Assembly: GCA_963778895.1 (NCBI GenBank) | Contig: CAVZVZ010000005.1 | Span: 868,001 to 932,000 of the forward strand | Direction: 5' to 3' | Source: CAVZVZ01 sp963778895 | Lineage (GTDB): Bacteria; Actinomycetota; Acidimicrobiia; Acidimicrobiales; Acidimicrobilacustridaceae | DNA length: 64,000 bases | Shown here: positions 1 through 8,759 of the stretch, one piece after another | Numbering within the stretch: the stretch's first letter is position 1 | Layout: every line of letters starts with the position of its first letter | Notes under the pieces: model-generated | The model's database searches: none | The model's input: only the letters and a program-made list of their open reading frames with translations | What the model was told of the DNA's origin: nothing | Made by a program: the position numbers and the translations under genes

Positions 1-286
1 GACAACATCCAGGTCGACGCCGCCTCTTCAGAGATCACGCACCCGGTGGTACCGCCGGTCGCCCCGCAGCGTGGCCCACGCTGCGCCCGCGGCGGGGGCA
101 GAGCTCGCCACCTCGCCAGCCAGTCCGGGCGGAGGCGAAGGGCGCATCCGTCGGGCGGCCGCCCCGTTCGCTCTCCCGGCCGTGGTGCTCCTCCTCGCCG
201 TGCTGGCCCTCGTCGTCCTGGTCCTCCAACGAGAGGGCCGCTTCGCCCGCCGGTCAGACGGACCTACCGAGCCACCTCAGGACTGA
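1..286 (+). CDS. C-terminal fragment of a secreted, membrane-anchored protein (paralogue of the 2090-3955 gene)
   Basis: Only the 3' end is in the window. The first codons read DNIQV, the same five residues found just before the Thr/Pro linker of the protein at 2090-3955 (WHWDNIQV), so the two are probably related. A short Pro/Ala linker and one hydrophobic segment (ALPAVVLLLAVLALVVLVL) follow, then a basic tail of about 20 residues. The head is in frame 1 and the anchor in frame 2, so an indel near 55-70 is needed to join them. The stop at 284-286 overlaps the stop of the minus-strand glycosidase (convergent). Function unknown; an extracellular domain is expected upstream of the window. Confidence 0.55.
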   Translation, partial: TTSRSTPPLQRSRTRWYRRSPRSVAHAAPAAGAELATSPASPGGGEGRIRRAAAPFALPAVVLLLAVLALVVLVLQREGRFARRSDGPTEPPQD

Positions 287-1904
287 GCGCCCCATTTCAA
301 GAGCGTGATCGAGTACGCCGGGAACTCGTGGGAGAGCACTCCGTCCGCCGTCGGGGTCAAGACCTGGCCTGGCTCGGTGAGACCGATGCTCGGTGTCGTC
401 GAGCCGTTGAACGTGACGTCGGTCGACTGCAGCGAGTCGGCGACGACCACGTCGGCCGTCACCGTGCCGGCACCCGCCGCCGGCTGCGCAGAGATGGTGG
501 CACCGACCGTGTCCGACGAGGGGTTGATCACGAGCAGCCGGGCCGATCCATCGGCGCCGCGCCCGCCGTAGACACCGAGCTGTCCGAGGCCGGCGCCAGC
601 TTCGATCTCGACGCGTTCGTCGCCGAAACGAGACCACAGAACCATCGCGTAGTACGCCGGGCTGCGCTGGTGGGTCTGGGCGTCGAACAGCCCGTAGTCG
701 CTCGCCGTTCGCCGCCCGGCCGTTGGCCAGGTTCCACTGGTTCGCGATCGTGACGCCGTTCGCCGCCATCTGCCCGATCGTCTCGGCCAGGTAGAAGGCG
801 TTGACCGCCTGTCGTCATCAGCTTCTCGTCGTCGCCGTCGATGAAGGCGACGAGGTTGTGCTCGGTGACGGCAATGGGAACGTCCGAGCCGATCCCGTGA
901 TCCCCGAAGCCATCCCGAACGTCACCGGTGATGCGGGGCCAATCGTTGCCGGGGAGGCCGAACACGTCCTCGGCCGGAGGGTCGCCGTTCGAGCCGTAGT
1001 GGTGGACGATGTAGAAGTCGATGGCGTCGCCCGCGCCCCCCATCACCGCATCGTCCCAGTGGTTGAAGGCGCTGCGGTCGCCGACTCCCACGGCGCCGAC
1101 CTCGATGTCGGGGTCGACCGCCCGCATGGCCTCCCGGAACTGGAGGAACCCGTCGTGGTCACCAGTACCCGTCACGTACTCGGTGCCGTCGCACGTCCAG
1201 ACGTCCTCCCAGCCGAACGACGCACAGTTCTTCCCTGCCGACTCTTTCGCCCCGTAGACCTCGTTGCCGATCTCCCAGTAGCGAATGGGCATCGGCTCGG
1301 GATATCCGCGCTCGGCGCGGAGCTGGGCCCAGTGCCCGACCGTCAACCAGTCGAAACCGTTGCGATCCGTGCCGATCGGGTGGTCGTCGTCCACGCTGCC
1401 GTTGAAGAACGCGACCAGCGCGGCGGCTTCCTGGGCGGTGCCGTTCATCGAAACCGTCCACATGGCGGGCAGACCGGTGGCCTTCAGCAACCCGAGGAAG
1501 TCCGACGGCCGCATGGCCCAGGTCGCGTCGCACCGTTGTGGATCACCGAGCTCACAGCCCATCCAGTCGTAGTTGCTGCTCCAGCTCCCACCCGGCAGTC
1601 GCAACAACGTGGTGCCCGACGCCACGGTGAGATCGCGAAACTCCTGGTTGGCAACCAGTTCGGGCAGGAGCCATGCGGGAACGTTCGTGCCGAGGAGCCG
1701 CCGGTCGAACGGTCCGAGCACCTGGTCGGTCCGCACGACGATGCGGCCGTCCGGGCCGGGCCGCGCGGTCGACCCTGAACGCCCGACCGACTCCGACGAG
1801 CACGCGGCCAGCAGGGCCAACGACGCCAACAGCGTGGCGATCCATCGTTTGCCATGAGCCGACAACCAGGGTGTTCGCGTGGTGGTCCCCGACCCGACCG
1901 GCAT
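277..1904 (-). CDS. Lipoprotein glycoside hydrolase, clan GH-A (alpha-L-arabinofuranosidase-like), split by two frameshifts
   Basis: Probably a secreted, lipid-anchored glycosidase acting on extracellular polysaccharide. The N terminus has a signal peptide with lipobox (LALLAAC). LRLPGGSWSSNYDW and RYWEIGNEVYG (likely acid/base Glu near residue 215) and IAVTEHN (likely nucleophile Glu near residue 348) are the pattern of GH51/GH39/GH79-like TIM-barrel enzymes. The C-terminal 120 residues (ARLLVINPSSDTVGATIS) look like the beta-sandwich that follows arabinofuranosidase barrels. The frame changes near 812 (MTTGGQ to AVNAFYLAETIGQM) and near 700 (to DYGLFDAQTHQRSPAYYAM); each is repaired by deleting one base. 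ATG 1904 is preferred over 1964 because it starts a normal signal peptide. Substrate not determinable. Confidence 0.72.
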
Positions 1905-2089
1905 GCAACGCACCCTAGGTGTTCGTGCAAGAGTCACACCTGCGGGTCCGTCACAAGATCGCAATACTCCGGTAGCCTCGCCCGGCGTAGGCCGCCGATC
2001 GGCTGCTCAAGTTCGAACGGCGATGTGGCCGATAGCCCTTTGAGCGACTTTCCTCCCGAAGTACCCCCTCGACTCCAGGAGATCCCTCG

Positions 2090-3955
2090 TTGAAACGTCG
2101 ATCTGCCTTCGTTATCCCCGCCATCGCCGCGGTGCTGGCCGCCGCAATTGTTGCGCTCGTGGGGCCGTTCAACTCGCCGGTCACCCGTGCCCAGTCCTCG
2201 TTGGCGTTCCAAGCGACGTTCGACACACCGTCGGACTTCTTCGACCGCTTCGACTTCGGGCTGTCGGGTGTTGCGCAATCCGACATCACACCCCAGGGCG
2301 CGGTCAACTATCACGGTGATCACGACAGCGCGTGCGAGGGACCGACGACGCTCCGCGATGTGAACCTGACCGGAAGCGGGACGGCGGTCGACTACTCGCA
2401 GATGGTCTGGTGGTGCGCACCGAAGGGACCGGCGAGCGGGCACATCATGACCGGGCTCAACACGTTCGGCTACAACCATCTGTGGTTCTCACCGAAGCCG
2501 ACATTCACTCAGATCACCAAAGTGTGTTGGGACGTCAACGAAACCACGCTGTCGTCGCGCAAGTGGACCGAATTGCAGTTCGTTGATGACGCGGACGCCC
2601 ACAAGTACCCGACGGGCTCCTTGGTCGACTCCGGTGTGTACGCCCGCGGCACCGGCGGTTTCGACCTCGGGTATACGGACATCGGGTTCCGCGGCGGAAC
2701 GAACAGCGGACCGACAACGGGCCTCGTTCCCTCGGGCGGACTCGCCGGACTCAAGGACTTCAAGTCGGTCTTCTCGTACTTCGTCAACGACACGCAGGGG
2801 ATGGACGATCAGGTTGGTTGGCCGGGCAACCTCGGCAACGGCGATCCGGCCGGGACCGACAAGGCGACGCGGTATACGCACTGCCTTTCGAACAATCCGG
2901 ACGGGACGACGATGACGCTCGCGGCAGCGACGCCGACCAACCCCGGACGGACGCTCACCGTCAAAGGTCAGATCCCGCAGGACGCTCGCCGCGTCGTGTT
3001 CCATGACTCGACGTACGACGCCCCGAAAGGCGACGACTACAACCCGGATTTCCTGACGTGGCATTGGGACAACATCCAGGTGTTCACCGACTCCGACACG
3101 CCGCCCACGACGACGCCACCAACAACCACGCCGCCGACCACGACGCCACCAACAACCACGCCGCCGACGACGACGCCACCAACAACCACGCCGCCCACGA
3201 CGACGCCACCAACAACCACGCCGCCCACGACGACGCCACCAACAACCACGCCGCCGACGACGGAACCGCCAACCACGGAACCGCCGACCACCATGCCCCC
3301 CACGACGGAACCGCCAACCACGGAACCGCCGACCACCATGCCCCCCACGACGGAACCGCCAACCACGGAACCGCCGACCACCATGCCCCCCACGACGGAA
3401 CCGCCAACCACGGAACCGCCCACGACGATGCCACCGACGACCGAGCCACCTCCGACGACGACACCGCCCACGACGAACGTCCCGGGTGCGCCCGTGGTGA
3501 CGATCATGTCGGGTCCGGATCAGACGACGACCGACCCCAATGCGGAGATCGTCTTCCAAGTGCTCGACCCCTCCACCGGAGAGTTCAAGGCCCTGCCCAA
3601 CCCGGACATCACGTGCAGCCTCGACGGCCAAGCCGCCGAGCCCTGTAGCTCCCCGGTGCGGTACGAGGGGCTCGAACTCGGCAACCACACCGTCGAGATC
3701 AAAGCAATCGACGGTGTCGGCGGCGAGGGATCGGCGAACTACAGCTGGGCAGTCGTCGCCAGCGCCAGTGCCAACCCCGCCGACCCCACGGCGGCCAGCC
3801 AGCCACCGGCCAGCACCACGCCAAGTGTGCAGCGTGCCGTCCTGAGCTTCACCGGCGCCCATATCACCGAGCTCGTCATCTTCGGGCTGATGTTGATCGG
3901 ACTCGGCTTGGCACTGGGATCAGTAGCAGCTGTGTCCCGACGCCGATCCAGCTGA
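2090..3955 (+). CDS. Secreted cell-wall protein with Thr/Pro-rich stalk and sortase-like C terminus
   Basis: TTG start with AGGAGA 8 nt upstream. Residues 1-35 are a signal peptide (cleavage near AQS-SL). Residues about 38-335 form an extracellular domain of unknown fold rich in Trp, Tyr and Asp. Residues about 338-460 are a PTTTPPTT stalk changing to repeated PTTEPPTTEPPTTM units, typical of a glycosylated wall spacer. An Ig-like or Big-type domain follows (VVTIMSGPDQTTTDPNAEIVF to NYSWAVVA). The end carries LSFTG, a hydrophobic helix and RRRSS, the arrangement of LPXTG-type sorting signals. No sortase gene is in the window. It probably projects a ligand-binding domain from the wall; the ligand is unknown. 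Confidence 0.75.
   Translation: MKRRSAFVIPAIAAVLAAAIVALVGPFNSPVTRAQSSLAFQATFDTPSDFFDRFDFGLSGVAQSDITPQGAVNYHGDHDSACEGPTTLRDVNLTGSGTAVDYSQMVWWCAPKGPASGHIMTGLNTFGYNHLWFSPKPTFTQITKVCWDVNETTLSSRKWTELQFVDDADAHKYPTGSLVDSGVYARGTGGFDLGYTDIGFRGGTNSGPTTGLVPSGGLAGLKDFKSVFSYFVNDTQGMDDQVGWPGNLGNGDPAGTDKATRYTHCLSNNPDGTTMTLAAATPTNPGRTLTVKGQIPQDARRVVFHDSTYDAPKGDDYNPDFLTWHWDNIQVFTDSDTPPTTTPPTTTPPTTTPPTTTPPTTTPPTTTPPTTTPPTTTPPTTTPPTTTPPTTEPPTTEPPTTMPPTTEPPTTEPPTTMPPTTEPPTTEPPTTMPPTTEPPTTEPPTTMPPTTEPPPTTTPPTTNVPGAPVVTIMSGPDQTTTDPNAEIVFQVLDPSTGEFKALPNPDITCSLDGQAAEPCSSPVRYEGLELGNHTVEIKAIDGVGGEGSANYSWAVVASASANPADPTAASQPPASTTPSVQRAVLSFTGAHITELVIFGLMLIGLGLALGSVAAVSRRRSS
3103..3473 (+). repeat. Coding repeat array for the Thr/Pro stalk
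   Basis: Two nested periodicities inside the gene at 2090-3955. First come short units encoding PTTT/PP (mostly 21-nt steps of ACGACGCCACCAACAACC type). Then there are four near-identical 45-nt units encoding TTEPPTTEPPTTMPP. The near identity at DNA level suggests recent expansion by slippage or recombination, so copy number may vary between strains. It is not a CRISPR: there are no spacers and the frame stays open. Confidence 0.9.
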
Positions 3956-4020
3956 CCGACCGCCTGCGGCAGGGCCGATGCTGAGCCTCAGCGACGGCCC
4001 TGCCATGATGGCGGTCTGCG

Positions 4021-5295
4021 ATGACCCTGGACCGCCTTCGTCAGACGACCATGCGACATCCCGCCCACTCGCCCCTGCCGCGACGCGCCGCGGCGGGCTT
4101 CGCCGCTGTCACTGCCGCGGCGGTGGCGGCGCCCAGCGTGTATCTGTCGGTGATCAGCATCGCGGGACTGCTCCCGAGCCGGCGCCGTCACGAGCATGTT
4201 CCGCCGGCCACCAGGTTCGTGATCCTCGTGCCCGCGCACGACGAAGCCGCCGGCATCGGGCGGATGCTCGACGCGTTCGATGCGTTGGACTACCCGGCGG
4301 AGCTCTTCTCGGCTCACGTCGTCGCCGACAACTGCACCGACGAGACGGCCGAGGTCGTGCGCCGGAGCCGCTGGAGCGTCCATGAGCGGAAGGCGCCGGA
4401 CGATCCGGGCAAGGGTCCGGCGCTCAACTGGCTGCTCGATCGCCTGATCGCCGACGAGGAACCGTTCGACGCCATCGTCATCGTCGATGCCGACACCACC
4501 GTCGACCCGGGGTTCCTCCGCGCGATGGACCGGCAGGTCCAGCAGGGCGTCGGCGCGGCGCAGGGCCACTACTCGGTTCGAGACCCCGATGTCTCGACCG
4601 CCTCGAGCTTCCGCTTTGCCGCGTTGGCCTGCCGCCACCACCTGCGGCCGCTCGGTCGGTGCCGCCTCGGCGGGTCATCCGGTCTGTACGGCAACGGCAT
4701 GATGTTCACTCGTTCGCTCTTCGCCGGACATCGCTGGTCCGGTCACCTCGTCGAGGACGCCGAGCTCCAGAACGAGCTGCTCCTCGACGGTCATCGCGTG
4801 ACCTACACACCCGACGCGGTTCTCTGGGCCGAGATGCCGCACACGCTCTCGCAGGCGACCAGCCAGAACCAAAGGTGGGAGCGCGGTCGGATAGAGATGG
4901 CCCAGCGGTACGTGCCCAAACTGCTTGCCGGGCTAACCGGTGCTCGTGGGCGCCGAGTAGCGCGCATCGATGCCGTCGCCGATCATCTCGTCCCTCCGCT
5001 GTCGGTGTTGATGGCACTGCAGCTCGCCGTGACGATCGTGCACGCGGCGGGTGCGGCAGCCGGCCACCGCGCATCACGAGTGGCCCTCGGCGTCGACGTT
5101 GCGTCCCTCGTCGCGCTGACCGCGCATGTCTTCGCGGGCCTCGCGTCCGTCGGCGCCCCGGCGGCGCGGTACACGGCGCTGCTGTCGGCACCCGAGCAGG
5201 CGGCGTGGAAGGTCGCGCTCTGGGCGAAGGCACTGCGACCGGACGACGACGTGGTCTGGACCCGCACGCGGCGAAACGACGAGATGCCCGGATGA
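4021..5295 (+). CDS. Family 2 glycosyltransferase, membrane associated
   Basis: Transfers a sugar from a nucleotide-sugar donor, probably to a lipid-linked or polysaccharide acceptor at the cytoplasmic face of the membrane. One hydrophobic helix (residues 23-48) precedes the GT-A fold (FVILVPAHDEAAGIG). Seen are the metal-binding VDADTT (about 158), the LVEDAEL motif (about 242) and QNQRWERGR (about 285), the Q-x-x-R-W motif of processive enzymes. At least two hydrophobic segments follow (320-395). The GT gene downstream begins about 13 bp after the stop, so the two are likely co-transcribed. Acceptor and product unknown. Confidence 0.8.
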   Translation: MTLDRLRQTTMRHPAHSPLPRRAAAGFAAVTAAAVAAPSVYLSVISIAGLLPSRRRHEHVPPATRFVILVPAHDEAAGIGRMLDAFDALDYPAELFSAHVVADNCTDETAEVVRRSRWSVHERKAPDDPGKGPALNWLLDRLIADEEPFDAIVIVDADTTVDPGFLRAMDRQVQQGVGAAQGHYSVRDPDVSTASSFRFAALACRHHLRPLGRCRLGGSSGLYGNGMMFTRSLFAGHRWSGHLVEDAELQNELLLDGHRVTYTPDAVLWAEMPHTLSQATSQNQRWERGRIEMAQRYVPKLLAGLTGARGRRVARIDAVADHLVPPLSVLMALQLAVTIVHAAGAAAGHRASRVALGVDVASLVALTAHVFAGLASVGAPAARYTALLSAPEQAAWKVALWAKALRPDDDVVWTRTRRNDEMPG

Positions 5296-5308
5296 ATCGA
5301 GATGCCCG

Positions 5309-6379
5309 GTGATCCGGCCACCGGCGCTGATGTTCGGCGTGCCGATCGCCGACCTCAGCATGACCGAGACGATCGGCCTGATCGGCGAGCTCGTCACCGA
5401 CGGCCGATCGTTGGACCGCACCCATCAGATCGCCACCACGAACGTCGACTTCCTCGTGAACGCGCTCGACGACCCGGAGCTCCTGCGGATCCTGCAGGAT
5501 GCCGACGTGTGCCTCGCCGACGGCATGCCGGTCGTGTGGGGAGCGTCGCTCCTGGGCATGCCGATCCGTGAGCGCGTGGCCGGCGCCGACCTGCTGCCGC
5601 GGCTCGTCGAGGCCTCGGCGACCACGGGCTGGCGGATCCACGTGTTCGGATCATCTCCTTCGGCGGCCGGCCGGGCCGAGGCGCTCTTCGCCGAGCGGTA
5701 TCCGAACGCGTCGGTCTCCGTCGAGCCCGGCCCCCACATCCCCGACCCCACCGCGGTCGACGACGCGGTCCTCGACGCCATCGCCGCGGTGGACGCCGAC
5801 ATCCTCTGCGTCGCGCTCGGCAACCCGAAGCAGGAACGCTTCATCAAGGCACACCGCGATCGACTCGGCGTGCCGGTGATGATCGGCGTCGGCGGTTCGC
5901 TCGACTTCCTGGTGGGCGACCGCCGGCGAGCGCCCGCATGGATGCAGCGGACCGGTACGGAGTGGATCGCGCGGCTGGCCCAGGAACCGCGCCGACTCGG
6001 CGGTCGCTACGCCCACGACATCCGGGTCTTCGGCCCACGGTTGGCTCGGGAGTGGCGAGAGGTTCGGGCCCGACGGGATCAGGCCGGAATACTCGTCGAG
6101 GCCACGGCCGGTTTCGTCGACGTGCGGATCGGCGGTTCGACGGAGCCTCGGCCCGACGCGTGGACTCGCGCCGTGGGGGGGCTCGCCGACGGCGCGGGAT
6201 TGCAGCTGTGGTCCGGCTCGGCGACGACGATCGGCGACCGTGCGCTCGCCGTGCTCATCGGACTCGTCGGGCAGGCGCGACGGCGCAACGCCGAGGTTCG
6301 TTGGCTCGACGACCCGTCGCCGTTGACGGGCGCGCTCTGGAGCCGCGGCATCCCCCCGGTGCTCATTGCTGCACCATGA
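5309..6379 (+). CDS. WecG/TagA/CpsF glycosyltransferase fused to a STAS-like C-terminal domain
   Basis: The first 235 residues are a GT26 enzyme: the TTNVDFL start of the fold, the LADGMPVVW motif, WRIHVFGSSP, LGNPKQERFI and GGSLDFLVGDRRRAP are all present. The family adds N-acetylmannosaminuronate, N-acetylmannosamine or a related sugar to undecaprenyl-linked GlcNAc in teichoic acid or capsule assembly. The last 100 residues (FVDVRIGGSTEPRPD to GIPPVLIAAP) are not part of this family and resemble a STAS (SpoIIAA-like) fold in length and beta/alpha order; this is inference. GTG 5309 is chosen; ATG 5330 is an alternative. It lies between two other glycosyltransferase genes. Confidence 0.78.
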   Translation: MIRPPALMFGVPIADLSMTETIGLIGELVTDGRSLDRTHQIATTNVDFLVNALDDPELLRILQDADVCLADGMPVVWGASLLGMPIRERVAGADLLPRLVEASATTGWRIHVFGSSPSAAGRAEALFAERYPNASVSVEPGPHIPDPTAVDDAVLDAIAAVDADILCVALGNPKQERFIKAHRDRLGVPVMIGVGGSLDFLVGDRRRAPAWMQRTGTEWIARLAQEPRRLGGRYAHDIRVFGPRLAREWREVRARRDQAGILVEATAGFVDVRIGGSTEPRPDAWTRAVGGLADGAGLQLWSGSATTIGDRALAVLIGLVGQARRRNAEVRWLDDPSPLTGALWSRGIPPVLIAAP

Positions 6380-6392
6380 AGGGCCGCGAACT

Positions 6393-7457
6393 TCACCGGC
6401 CCGACACTTCGGCCACGACCCCGGCCAACCGGTCCGCATAGTCGACGACGTCGGCCTCGGCGATCGCCCACTGCCGGGCGTTCGAACCCATCCGGTCGGC
6501 TTCGGCCTCGTCGTCGAGCAACTCGACGATGACCCGTCGAAGCTCAGCTGGATCACGAGGCGTCACGTATCGGCCGGTCTCACCTTCCACGACGGTGTCG
6601 GTCTGGCCGGCGACGCGGCTGCAGATCACGGCCCGGCCCATCGACATCGCCTCGAGGATCGTGGTGATGCCGGCCTGGAAGTCCACCTCCACCAGTGGCA
6701 TCACCACGAACGCGCAGGCCGCGTACATGGCGCGGAAGTCGGACATGCTGAGCTTCTGCACGGTTACGTTCGGCGGCAGTGGGCGTTGCGTCGACGTGTC
6801 CTGCCGCTTCGACCAAAGGCTGGCCGCGGTGATCATGACTTCGACATCGATCCCGTCGACCGCGTCCAGCAAGGTGGCGTAGTCACGCCGCTCGAGCCCG
6901 GCCGAACAGATCATCTTGCGCCGCGGGACATCTGCGGCACCGGGCGAGAAGAACTCGGTGTCGACCATGAAGGGCGTGAGCACAACGCGCTCAGGCTCGA
7001 CACCAAGACCTTCACGGACGAAGTCAGCCTGCCGGCTGCAATAGACGATGTAGCGATCCACTTGGGAGGTGATGCCGGTCCAGCGGATCAGCTTGGCCTT
7101 CTTCGGCGCCGACAGCAGGTGGGCGATCATCACATGACGACCGCCGCCGCGGCCGAAGCAGCGGGTCAACAGCGCGAAGGGAATCCCCACCTGTTCTCCG
7201 TCGGTGAGGACGACCTCGTAGGACCGGCGCCGACGGAACGCGTGCCAGCCCAAGAGCACGCCCGCTCCGCCCAGGCGGTGGAGCAGCCGACCCAGGCGGC
7301 CGTGCTCAGCGATGGCCTGGTCGACGTCGACGACATCCGCCGGAATCCGCTCGCCCATCACCCGGTAGTCCGTCCGCGGCCGGAGTCCGGCCGCGACCGC
7401 CTCGTCGAGATCGGCCGGGATCGAACCCGATACGGTGAGCAAGACGGGACGCGTCAC
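6393..7457 (-). CDS. Family 4 (GT-B) glycosyltransferase
   Basis: 354 residues from GTG 7457. The open frame continues upstream of this codon, but there it is only the antisense of the coiled-coil gene. The N-terminal half binds the acceptor (IRWTGITSQVDRYIVYCSRQADFVREGLGVEPERV), with the usual LTPFMVDTEFFSP junction. The C-terminal half has the GT-B donor-site pattern (QAGITTILEAMSMGRAVICS, then GQTDTVVEGETGRYV), with the E-x7-E glutamates near the end. Probably builds a surface glycan with the two preceding transferases, although it is transcribed convergently with them. Specificity unknown. Confidence 0.78.
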   Translation of the reverse strand: MTRPVLLTVSGSIPADLDEAVAAGLRPRTDYRVMGERIPADVVDVDQAIAEHGRLGRLLHRLGGAGVLLGWHAFRRRRSYEVVLTDGEQVGIPFALLTRCFGRGGGRHVMIAHLLSAPKKAKLIRWTGITSQVDRYIVYCSRQADFVREGLGVEPERVVLTPFMVDTEFFSPGAADVPRRKMICSAGLERRDYATLLDAVDGIDVEVMITAASLWSKRQDTSTQRPLPPNVTVQKLSMSDFRAMYAACAFVVMPLVEVDFQAGITTILEAMSMGRAVICSRVAGQTDTVVEGETGRYVTPRDPAELRRVIVELLDDEAEADRMGSNARQWAIAEADVVDYADRLAGVVAEVSGR

Positions 7458-7520
7458 AGCCGGCCGACAGCACTGCAGTGCTCTCTTGGCCCCACGGATC
7501 GCGGGAAGGAGGCTGCCAGC

Positions 7521-8735
7521 GTGAACCTCGAGCCTGACCAGGAGCGCGTCGCTGGCGGCCCAGACGGCGCGGGCCGAAGCCGAGGCCCAGCGCATCCTCC
7601 ACGCCGCGTTGGAGCAGGCCGCGACCCTGCAGGTCGAGATGTCGAAGGAGATCGAGGCCCAGACGCAACGTCGCATCTCGATGGCCGAGCGCGAGATCGC
7701 CGAACGGTTGGCCGGGGCCGATCGTGAGGCCGAGGAACGCGTCCGCCAATCCGTCGACACGGCGGCGGCGCTGCTGCTCAACGCCCGCAAGGAGGCCGAC
7801 AAGATCCGCGAGGAACTGGCTGCGGAGGCCCGAGCCGGAGCCGACACGATCCGCCGGGAACCCGCGGCCGATGCCGACCAAGTCGACGCGCTGCTCGACG
7901 AGGCCCAACAGGCCGCCGTGGCGCGATTGTCCGAGGCCGACGCGTTCGCGGAGCAACGCATCGCCGAGACCGTGCAGTGGTGCAAGCAGCAGATCGCCGA
8001 GGCCGACGAGATCGGCACGCAACGACTCCTCGACGCCGAGACTTCGGGCGCAGGAGATCATCGAGCAAGCCCGGGCCGACGTGGCCACGCTCACCTTCCC
8101 GCCCGACGAGCGCGCGCTCGAGCCAGGGCTGCACGACCGTCCGCCGCCGCCGGGCGACGGAAACGGCTCACAGCAGATCGCGCCCAAGGGCAATGTACGC
8201 CGGCGGTTCCCTCGACTGGTCACGACCGCTCGCGTCGTCGTCCTGGTCGTCGTGGCCGTGATCGGGACGGATCTGCTGCGTTCGTGCGTCGCCGAGCCGT
8301 ACACCGTCGCGTCCACGTCGATGGAGCCCGCGTTCCACGACGGGGATCGGCTCGTCGTCAACAAACTCGCGTACCGGTGGGGCGACGTGGGGCGCGGCGA
8401 CATCGTGGTTTTCGACACTAGCCGCGTGTCCGGTGAGACCCGCGAGCTCGGCCCGAGCCTCGTGAAGCGCGTCATCGGCCTGCCGGGCGAAGTCGTCCAG
8501 GGGATCGGTGGCAAGGTGACTCATCGACGGCAACCAGATCGACGAACCGTGGTTGGGCGAGGTGCAGACACCGCCCTTCGGGCCGGTGCAAGTACCCGAC
8601 GATTCGCTGTTCGTGCTCGGCGACGCCCGGGGCGTCTCGATCGACAGCCGAACCTTCGGCACGGTGCCGATCGACGCGCTCGTCGGCCAAGTCGAAGCCG
8701 TCGTCTGGCCGCCGGGCGACGCCAAAGGCATCTGA
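7521..8735 (+). CDS. lepB: Type I signal peptidase with a long N-terminal cytoplasmic coiled coil; three frameshifts
   Basis: GTG 7521 has AGGAGG 8 nt upstream (MNLEPDQERV). Residues about 12-190 are Ala/Glu/Arg-rich heptads (AAQTARAEAEAQRILHAALE). A Pro-rich hinge, one hydrophobic helix (VVVLVVVAVIGTDLL) and an S26 signal-peptidase domain follow: TSMEPAFHDGDRLVV has the Ser nucleophile, LVKRVIGLPGE the general-base Lys, and LFVLGDARGVSIDSR is the last conserved box. Frame changes near 7551, 8041 and 8519 are each cured by removing one base. The heptads continue across the 8041 shift (RAQEIIEQARADV), so coil and peptidase are read here as one protein. It converges on a DivIVA gene whose coil is similar in composition. 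Confidence 0.7.
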
Positions 8736-8759
8736 TCGCGACAGCCGGCCGGCTGCGAA

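Noticed and set aside
3037..3507. Minus-strand frame of repeated VVGG units
   Set aside because: Pure antisense of the PTT repeat array; not a real Gly/Val-rich protein.
2489..3862. Long minus-strand open frame of 457 codons opposite the wall protein, rich in Arg/Trp/Gly
   Set aside because: Mirror of the Thr/Pro codons and GC bias; no ribosome site, no domain, and the plus strand has signal peptide, stalk and anchor.
3956..4020. Terminator after the wall-protein gene
   Set aside because: A weak GC-rich inverted repeat is possible but there is no U tract and pairing is not convincing.
7458..8018. N-terminal extension of the GT4 gene, rich in Ser and Ala
   Set aside because: Antisense of the Ala/Glu coiled coil; the GT-B fold begins at GTG 7457.
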